Assembly (NCBI GenBank): GCA_964649415.1
Contig: CAZYSK010000022.1
Span: 1 to 64,000, forward strand
Reading direction: 5' to 3'
Source: CAZYSK01 sp964649415
Lineage (GTDB): Bacteria; Chloroflexota; Anaerolineae; B4-G1
DNA: 64,000 nucleotides
Below, piece after piece: positions 58,492 to 64,000 of the stretch. The position numbers were made by a program, and so were the translations under genes. The notes below the pieces were generated by a model. It was not told the DNA's origin. It did not search any database and saw only the letters and a list, made by a program, of their open reading frames with translations. The stretch's first letter is position 1, and each line of letters opens with the position of its first letter.

Positions 58492-59239
58492 GCTGGAGAG
58501 AGCGCGCCTCAGGGTGCGGCCGCTGTTGCACCTGTCTGCGCCGGGCGACGCGCTGGCTGTCTACTACGCCTTCTACCACGACCCGCGGCGCACGCGCCTG
58601 TTCGTCCACGAGGACAGTGATAACCACGCGGACGGTTTCGTCGCCGTCTGCCAGACGGGGCAGCGGCTGTTTCGACCCACCGTCGTGCTGCGCACGGCAG
58701 ACGCTGGTGTAGCGGTGGAGTTGCTGCGCCAGGCCATGGTTCCGGGCCGTCCCTACTACCTGGTCACCACGCCGGACCTGCAGGACGTGGTTGCGCAAGT
58801 CGCGGACGTCGGGCTACCCGAGACGAACCGGGTCTACAAGCTCGACCTGTTCCACTTCCAGCCCGCCGTGAACGTCCTGGTCGTCGCGGAAAAGGGATTG
58901 GGTGACCGTCCACGATTTGTCATTCGGTCGCACGGAGAGCTCGTGGCCGAGGCGGGCGTCAATTGGTCTTCACCGCACTTCGCCGAGGTCTTCGTCCACA
59001 CTGCGGAGGCGGCTCGCAGGCGTGGATGGGGGCGCGCGGTGTTGACGTCCTGCACCACGTGGGTGGTCCGATCTGCCAGGCAACCGCTATTCGTCGTCAG
59101 CGAGGGAAATGAGCCGGGGATGGCCCTGGCCGACGCGGTCGGATACGTGGACTCGGGTGCGCGCGAGTTTGCTGCTGAGTGCGTGTGCCGGCCCGCGCGC
59201 GCCGCGGGGATAATCACGGAGGGTAACCAAGAGGGGTAA
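58484..59239 (+). CDS. GNAT-like acetyltransferase domain protein
   Basis: A 251-residue protein. The C-terminal half resembles the GNAT fold: SSPHFAEVFVHTAEAARRRG then WGRAVLTSCTTWV, where R-R-R-G-W-G is the acetyl-CoA loop (Q/R-x-x-G-x-G/A). The N-terminal half could be the second, degenerate lobe of a FR47-like GNAT. Substrate unknown. GTG 58484 is fixed by GGGAGG and overlaps the subtilase stop by 8 nt, so the two may be co-translated. The last residues (ITEGNQEG) run into the 62-bp repeat. Confidence 0.7.
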   Translation: MTELERARLRVRPLLHLSAPGDALAVYYAFYHDPRRTRLFVHEDSDNHADGFVAVCQTGQRLFRPTVVLRTADAGVAVELLRQAMVPGRPYYLVTTPDLQDVVAQVADVGLPETNRVYKLDLFHFQPAVNVLVVAEKGLGDRPRFVIRSHGELVAEAGVNWSSPHFAEVFVHTAEAARRRGWGRAVLTSCTTWVVRSARQPLFVVSEGNEPGMALADAVGYVDSGAREFAAECVCRPARAAGIITEGNQEG

Positions 59240-59392
59240 CCACAAGGGCTACCCCTACGGCGTGGGGGCGGGCGCGGCGCGGGGGTAACCACAGAGGGTA
59301 ACCACAAGGGCTACCCCTACGGCGTGGGGGCGGGCGCGGCGCGGGAGTAACCACAGAGGGTAACCACAAGGGTTACCCCTACAGGGCGGGGA
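59222..59392. repeat. 62-bp tandem repeat with GGGTAACC hairpins
   Basis: CACAAGGGCTACCCCTACGG at 59241 recurs at 59303, and a variant at 59365 (period 62). Hairpins are of the GGGTAACC-ACAAG-GGTTACCC type, separated by GC-rich spacers. It fills the gap between the GNAT-like gene and thyX. Confidence 0.88.
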
Positions 59393-59431
59393 TGGGCGCG
59401 GGGACCGCGCCCCTACGGGGAGGTGGGAGGC

Positions 59432-60073
59432 GTGAACGTGGAACTGATCGCCGTCACGCGCTATCTGCGGGGCGGCGGCACGCCGGAGGAGTTGCTGGTG
59501 CACGCGGGGCGGGTGTGCTACAGAAGTGAAGGACTTGGGAACCGCGCCCCCGAGGGGAAGTTCCTGCAGGCGCGCATCCGCGAAGGGCACGAATCAATCG
59601 TCGAGCACGCGTCGGCTACCTTCGAGGTCAGTGGCATCTCTCGGGCCTGCTCGCACCAACTGGTCCGCCATCGCATCGCCAGCTACAGCCAGGAAAGCCA
59701 GCGCTACGTGGACATGTCCGATCCCGAGTGGGTACTGCCGCCGGCCGTTGCAGCGAATCCCGAGGCGATGACCGTCTGGGAGGGGTTCGCGGACAGGGTG
59801 CAGGCGGCCTACCGGGCGCTGCGTGGGCTGGGGATGCGCAAGGAGGACGCCCGCTTCGTGCTGCCGAACGCGACCGCCACGCGCATCGTGGTGACGATGA
59901 ACTTCCGCGAACTCCTGCACGTGTTCAGGCTGCGCATCTCCGCCGAGGCTCAGTGGGAGATCCGGGACGTGAGCGTGCGCATGCTCGAACTGATCTACCC
60001 GCTCGCACCCCACGTCTTCGGCGACCTGAGAGGGGCGTTGGGCGCCCGGTACCCCTCGTTTTTCGACGTCTAG
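59432..60073 (+). CDS. thyX: FAD-dependent thymidylate synthase ThyX
   Basis: A 213-residue ThyX with the signature RHRIASYSQESQRY. EGHESIVEHASATFEVSGIS and LRISAEAQWEIRDVSVRMLE are further family segments. It makes dTMP from dUMP with methylenetetrahydrofolate and FAD. No ThyA is present in the window. GTG 59432 stands 8 nt after GGGGAGG; a GTG at 59423 is the alternative. The gene is preceded by the palindromic array, with no clear promoter. Confidence 0.95.
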   Translation: MNVELIAVTRYLRGGGTPEELLVHAGRVCYRSEGLGNRAPEGKFLQARIREGHESIVEHASATFEVSGISRACSHQLVRHRIASYSQESQRYVDMSDPEWVLPPAVAANPEAMTVWEGFADRVQAAYRALRGLGMRKEDARFVLPNATATRIVVTMNFRELLHVFRLRISAEAQWEIRDVSVRMLELIYPLAPHVFGDLRGALGARYPSFFDV

Positions 60074-60090
60074 GGTTGCCTATCCTGGCG

Positions 60091-60594
60091 TCACGTGCTG
60101 ATCCGCTGTCCAAAGAGATCTTGCACGGTCGACGCCAGGGGCAGGCGCACGTATCTGGGCAGAGACTTGTGGTCTTTCTTGAAGCTCAAGAAGACCCATC
60201 GGTGTTCGAGGGGATTCACCACGGCCAATGGGTCCCAGAGAGGCGGGATAACCAGCGTCACGTCGTGTCCTACTCTGGTCAATTCCTCGAAGAACCTGCC
60301 TGGGTCCGCGACGTGTTCGATGGTGTGTGAGCTCAGGACGGCGTCGAACTGCCTGTCGCCGAATGGAAGATGGTAGACGTCCACCACGACCATGTGCGGC
60401 ATTCTGGCGTGCACCGTGATATCGGCGTTGACGCCGCCGCCATCCGTCCTGCCGCAGCAGACGTTCAGGTCCCACCTCTGGCGCTGGAGAATCCGTCTCT
60501 TGAGCACGCAGTAGCTCACGAGGTGAATGCCGTACAAGGTGATGATGAGGCTCAGGATGACGAGCACGGCATGCACTGTCCGGGGGTCACTCAC
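60091..60594 (-). CDS. Membrane-anchored class I SAM methyltransferase-like protein
   Basis: A 167-residue protein. An N-terminal membrane helix (AVLVILSLIITLYGIHLVSY) is followed by a short methyltransferase fold: DLNVCCGRTDGGGVNADI (motif I region, G-x-G weak) and HLPFGDRQFDAVLSSHTIEH, VADPGRFFEELTRVG (motif IV and post-region). It is shorter than usual (about 200-250), lacking the N-terminal cap, and so may be degenerate or specialised. It starts in the last bases of the DUF1801 gene (4-nt overlap). Confidence 0.7.
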   Translation of the reverse strand: MSDPRTVHAVLVILSLIITLYGIHLVSYCVLKRRILQRQRWDLNVCCGRTDGGGVNADITVHARMPHMVVVDVYHLPFGDRQFDAVLSSHTIEHVADPGRFFEELTRVGHDVTLVIPPLWDPLAVVNPLEHRWVFLSFKKDHKSLPRYVRLPLASTVQDLFGQRIST

Positions 60595-60947
60595 GCAGGC
60601 TCTCGTTTCTTCACTGTTTGCTTCAGTATCGCCTCGACTACCGGCAGCGGCAGTTGCTCCAACCGCTTGAAGCGGATGCAGCTCTTTCCCACGTCAAGCC
60701 CCTGGAGGTCGCCCCGGTGCGCCTCTACCAGGCCGGTATCCATGTACAGGCTCATGTAGCGTTTCTGCGACGCGAACGCGCAAAGCATCTCCCCGCCGAG
60801 GTTGTACGTGGGCATGCGATACTGCATTGACTCCACCGCCTCGGGCACAGTCCTCTGAATCAGCGAGCGCAGTTGCTCCAGCGCGGCCTTTCGCTCTGGC
60901 TCCAGGCTCGCCAGGTATGCGTCGACGTCTTTGCTCGTGTCTCGCAT
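60591..60947 (-). CDS. DUF1801 family protein
   Basis: A 118-residue DUF1801 protein: DVDAYLASLEPERKAALEQL, PEAVESMQYRMPTYNLGGEM, YMSLYMDTGLVEAHRG and GKSCIRFKRLEQLPLPVVEA are the typical strands. The fold (YdhG-like) is common; roles such as iron chaperone (frataxin-like) have been reported for Bacillus members. ATG 60947 has a perfect AGGAGG 8 nt upstream. Confidence 0.9.
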   Translation of the reverse strand: MRDTSKDVDAYLASLEPERKAALEQLRSLIQRTVPEAVESMQYRMPTYNLGGEMLCAFASQKRYMSLYMDTGLVEAHRGDLQGLDVGKSCIRFKRLEQLPLPVVEAILKQTVKKREPA

Positions 60948-61006
60948 TCGTACACCTCCTGATCCGGCTTCCCGCGACGGCGCATAGCGCGTCGCGGGGG
61001 ACCGTC

Positions 61007-61732
61007 CTACGCTGCCACCGACCACAGCAGGCGGGCGGCCAGTATCAACAGGAGCACCTTCACGCAGACCGCGTACCGTTCGCCGGGTATCACCCTGTGG
61101 ACGAGGCTCCCGAGCCACACGGACACGCCGAGTATGGGCAGCGACCACGCGTAGTAGGTGACGACCTCGCGCGTGACGTTGCCGGCCAGGCAGTGCCCCA
61201 GGATGGCAAACGCGTTCGTGAACAACGCATAGCTCTGGATGGTGGCCCGAAAGCGGTCTGGACTCCAGTTGACCAGCGATCCGTACAGCACGACCGGCGG
61301 CCCGCTGATGTTATACGCGCCGCCGAATATGCCTGAGATCAGCCCGAAGACGAAGGCGTAGTTGTCGTGGGTGAGTTGGATGGCCTTCAGCTTGAACAGA
61401 CTCACAAGCGTGAAAACGATGACTGTGCAGGCCAGGACGGTCTTCAAGACCGTGCCATCGACGTGTCCCAGGAACAGAATCCCGAGGGGGATCCCCGCGC
61501 AGGCCGAGACGATGAGCCGCCAGGCGTTCCTCACCTCTACGTCTCGCCATCTCCTCGCGACGACGACGGCCGCGATCGAGCACGACAGCAGCGTCATCAG
61601 GACGGTCGCGGTCTTGACGTCGACGACCAGTGCGAGGAGGGGGAGCGCCACCAGCGCTCCCCCGAAGCTGAACGTGGATTGGATGAGCATCGAGCAGCAC
61701 ACGATTGCTAGGACAAGGTGCAGGTTATCCAT
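61007..61732 (-). CDS. TauE/SafE sulfite exporter-type permease
   Basis: A 241-residue membrane protein with about eight helices in two inverted halves. FSFGGALVALPLLALVVDVK and the second-half equivalent LISGIFGGAYNISGPPVVLY carry the G-G-x-x-x-P-type signatures of the TauE/SafE family. Such permeases move sulfite, sulfoacetate or other small anions. ATG 61732 is chosen, 1 nt after the MBL stop; co-transcription with the MBL gene is likely. Confidence 0.88.
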   Translation of the reverse strand: MDNLHLVLAIVCCSMLIQSTFSFGGALVALPLLALVVDVKTATVLMTLLSCSIAAVVVARRWRDVEVRNAWRLIVSACAGIPLGILFLGHVDGTVLKTVLACTVIVFTLVSLFKLKAIQLTHDNYAFVFGLISGIFGGAYNISGPPVVLYGSLVNWSPDRFRATIQSYALFTNAFAILGHCLAGNVTREVVTYYAWSLPILGVSVWLGSLVHRVIPGERYAVCVKVLLLILAARLLWSVAA

Positions 61733-61733
61733 T

Positions 61734-62675
61734 TCAGTATACGTCGAGATCTCTGCCTGAGACCACCCTTCCGCCATACCCCGCCTGAACCTCCCGGAGA
61801 AGTTGCCTCTCCGTCACGCCGTGGAAGAGCTGGTGGTAGAGCACCAAGAGCCCGGGCCTCGCCCCGGACGCGATCCGCGCCAGTTCTCGTGAAGACGTAT
61901 GGACGGTTGAATGATAGCGCCGCCACGCCGGCGAGCGTCCCTCGAGCCCTGCCGACGAGTATACCTCGTGGACGAGCACGTCGCACCCCCGGTACACGTC
62001 GACGCAGCCCTCAAACGGTGCCGTGTCGCCCGAGATGACGATCGTCCTGCCTGGCGCGCAGAACTTGTATCCGTATGCGGGCCAGCAGCCGTGCTGCACG
62101 GCGAAGGCCTCCACCGTCACGTGCTGGTCCCGGTATACCACGCCCGGCTCGACCTCGGACACCTGCACCCGGTGCCCCGTGTGGTTGATCGGCTCGAGGC
62201 CCTCCTGCCGCTCCCGGATGTCCTCCTCGTAGGCGGCGAGGACGTGATCCGTCATCGCCCGGATGCCCGGAGGGCCGTAGACTTCCAACGGCTCCTCCCG
62301 CTCCAGCACCCACGGCGTCAGGATGAGGTCCGGATAGCCCGCGGTATGGTCTGAGTGCAGATGCGTCAGGAACGCCCGGCTGAGCCTCGGCACGTCGAGC
62401 CCTGCCACGCCTGCCCGGTGTGCAGCCGCCGCCCGCCGCACCACGCCCGGCCCGAAATCCACGAGGTACGGCGTTTGCTTCACCACGACCGCCACGGACG
62501 GCCCTGACCGCTCGGGGTCGGCGTTTGGCGTGCCGGTGCCCAGAAGGACGACCTGTGCTGAGTCCCGGTTTGGCGCCGAAGAACTGCCGGATTGGCTGTC
62601 CACGTCGTCTCTCGTCTTGCCCAGGTGTGTCGGTCTTTCAGTCCAGGGGCACAGGCTCGTGCTTGCCGGCGTCAT
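61734..62675 (-). CDS. MBL-fold hydrolase, RNase Z / arylsulfatase-like
   Basis: A 313-residue metallo-beta-lactamase-fold protein. The metal motif is FLTHLHSDHTAGYPDL (HxHxDH), with later ligands in ISGDTAPFE and VLYHQLFHG. VVLLGTGTPNADPERSGPSV at the start resembles RNase Z and its arylsulfatase relatives. The tRNA exosite arm is not evident, so a small-molecule sulfatase or phosphodiesterase activity is as likely as tRNA 3' processing. It overlaps the upstream secreted-protein gene by 4 nt. Confidence 0.85.
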   Translation of the reverse strand: MTPASTSLCPWTERPTHLGKTRDDVDSQSGSSSAPNRDSAQVVLLGTGTPNADPERSGPSVAVVVKQTPYLVDFGPGVVRRAAAAHRAGVAGLDVPRLSRAFLTHLHSDHTAGYPDLILTPWVLEREEPLEVYGPPGIRAMTDHVLAAYEEDIRERQEGLEPINHTGHRVQVSEVEPGVVYRDQHVTVEAFAVQHGCWPAYGYKFCAPGRTIVISGDTAPFEGCVDVYRGCDVLVHEVYSSAGLEGRSPAWRRYHSTVHTSSRELARIASGARPGLLVLYHQLFHGVTERQLLREVQAGYGGRVVSGRDLDVY

Positions 62676-64000
62676 TGGAGTGAGTTTGCAATCGCGACAT
62701 TCGCCAGGTCGAGCACGTCTGCCTGTCTTCCTGCCTTCATGCCCACCATGTACTGAAAGCCGTTGTAGATCCAGAACACCTTGGCGTCATCGCAGTTGGC
62801 CCCACACACGGATTCGATGAAGTACCCCTCGATGTCGTTGGCCAGCACCACTCTCTGCGCCCGCGCGGCGTCGAATTCGAAGCTACGCGTGCCCACGGGT
62901 TCATTCGTATCCACCTGTTTGCCGGTCAGGCTTCCGTAGTGGCAGGCACCCGCCCCCAGGCAGTCCGGGCCGAAATCGAGACTCAGCTCGTATTCACCGG
63001 GCTCGGCGGTATACACATACGGGTGAATGGCGGGGAGTCCTGCCTCGATGGGGAAGTCGGGCGGCAGCACGAGCGGCACGCCGGTGCTCTCCAGTTGCGC
63101 GAGCACGGGCTGGAACGTGGCGGGCACTTCGGGGTGGCCGGTCGTCGCCGGAGGGACGATTACCTCCATGGTGTAGTCCACGGTGTCCGGCACCACCGAT
63201 ATCACGTCTATGTAGTAGTCCTGCGTGGAGAGCGTCTCGACCTGAACCCTCGCGTCGACGAAGCCTGCCCTCAGAGGCGCGCCATCTACTCCCCAGACGT
63301 TCAACATCGTGCTCATGTCCGCAGGACCAAGCGCCGACGTGACCGAGAGGTCGACCAGTATCTCCTGGCCGGCCGCGACAGTGAGCACGTAGCGGTCAGC
63401 GCCACCGACCGTCAGGCTGTTCCCCACCTGGGCCGATATGGCACCTGGGGAGAACTGAATCCGCTGCGGCTCGAGGTCCCACTCGGGGATCGCAGCGGCG
63501 GTATCCTGAACGCAGTTGAGGCTGATGGTGTACAGTCTCTGTTCCGGTGACATCTCACACATGCCAATCGGCTGGTCAGAAGGGCACTCAACGTCTTCGG
63601 ACGGTTCCCAGCCCACGGTCAACCGGCACATCTTGTCGGCCTGGCGGAAGCCGGTGATCTGACCCGTGGGGCCACCGCCGCCGAGACGCATATCCTCATA
63701 CCACCTCTGGGCATGGATCATGCGCCTCAGGGCATTCATGACCACCTCCACGCTCTCGAAATCCAGGCCCGTGCCGGTGATTGTCGCCTGGCAGCCGGTA
63801 CCTGCCCTCTGGGTGATGAAGTCCTGGAATTCGGCCTGTGTGATCTCACCGGGGATGCCCAGCGTCTGTGACATGTCGTCTGCAAGACCGCTGCACTCCG
63901 CAGCGCCCAGCGGCTGAAGCTCGCTCACGTCTTCGGCCTGTGCTGTTGGCACGGCCGTGGCCGCCGGTGGAACGGGTGTAGCGGTTGGTGGCACCGGTGT
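62672..64000 (-). CDS. Probable exported protein of unknown function, N terminus cut by window edge
   Basis: At least 440 residues; the frame is open to the window edge, so the start is missing. The visible N terminus is Pro/Thr/Ala-rich (TATPVPPAATAVP), typical of linkers after a Chloroflexi lipoprotein signal. A Cys-containing helical segment (SGLADDMSQTLGIPGEITQA) and two beta-rich segments follow, the first SLTVGGADRYVLTVAAGQEI resembling PPC/pre-peptidase domains, the second ending NGFQYMVGMKAGRQADVLDL. At least eight cysteines suggest disulfides. No enzyme motif was recognised. Confidence 0.65.
   Translation of the reverse strand, partial: TPVPPTATPVPPAATAVPTAQAEDVSELQPLGAAECSGLADDMSQTLGIPGEITQAEFQDFITQRAGTGCQATITGTGLDFESVEVVMNALRRMIHAQRWYEDMRLGGGGPTGQITGFRQADKMCRLTVGWEPSEDVECPSDQPIGMCEMSPEQRLYTISLNCVQDTAAAIPEWDLEPQRIQFSPGAISAQVGNSLTVGGADRYVLTVAAGQEILVDLSVTSALGPADMSTMLNVWGVDGAPLRAGFVDARVQVETLSTQDYYIDVISVVPDTVDYTMEVIVPPATTGHPEVPATFQPVLAQLESTGVPLVLPPDFPIEAGLPAIHPYVYTAEPGEYELSLDFGPDCLGAGACHYGSLTGKQVDTNEPVGTRSFEFDAARAQRVVLANDIEGYFIESVCGANCDDAKVFWIYNGFQYMVGMKAGRQADVLDLANVAIANSLQ

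Overview
The window reads as one contig of a Chloroflexota (Chloroflexi) genome, probably an Anaerolineae-like lineage recovered from a metagenome. Supporting this are the high GC content, secreted proteins ending in 'YLPLILR', an HrcA/CIRCE-controlled grpE-dnaK-dnaJ operon, a YkvA-type DUF1232 protein, AAA_35 ATPases, many short palindromic repeat families and a 100-N scaffold gap at 54455-54554. A TtuB-TtuA pair for 2-thiolation of tRNA U54 hints at a thermophilic or formerly thermophilic lifestyle. No rRNA, tRNA, CRISPR or prophage was seen. The lineage call is inference from gene content.

Left accessory region (1-11.3 kb), almost all on the minus strand: a RAYT/IS200-like transposase framed by its own palindromic repeats, an IS3 remnant abutting a beheaded cutA, and a translationally coupled two-gene unit. 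That unit is an effector-associated-domain + TIR + AAA_35 protein followed by an AAA_35 protein with one membrane span and a large exported beta-sandwich region. Next come two nucleotidyltransferase/HEPN pairs, a ParB-like/universal-stress fusion and a flavin reductase. Four of these transcription units carry nearly the same promoter (TTGCsC, 17 bp, TGTGC-TAnnAT). The TIR/AAA_35 pair is the best candidate for an undescribed immune or signalling system.

Middle (11.5-36 kb): a PEP/pyruvate-binding ATP-grasp protein coupled to a secreted beta-helix protein; an amino-acid-type ABC solute-binding protein; a sugar-activation pair (GHMP kinase plus a fused nucleotidyltransferase-phosphohexomutase); a Helicase_C_3 protein divergent from DUF1232; a MacAB-like efflux operon divergent from hrcA-grpE-dnaK-dnaJ; then a ThuA-like protein and prmA, meeting infA and rpsA convergently.

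Right half (38-64 kb): an enoyl-ACP-reductase-type SDR; DUF402 and GT39 genes; a minus-strand carbohydrate/membrane block (GT39, GH5, truncated glycosidase-like protein, MFS) behind a leader with attenuator-like structure; a Gfo/Idh/MocA oxidoreductase; a YacP NYN nuclease; ttuB-ttuA; a TrpB2-type tryptophan synthase; an AAA ATPase; trpS under a T-box riboswitch; trxA divergent from a secreted subtilase; a GNAT-like protein; thyX; and a closing minus-strand run of a methyltransferase, DUF1801, TauE/SafE, an RNase Z-like MBL protein and a secreted protein cut by the window edge.

Promoter calls rest on -35/-10 matches read by eye with 15-18 bp spacers; product names rest on recognised motifs, not on database searches.
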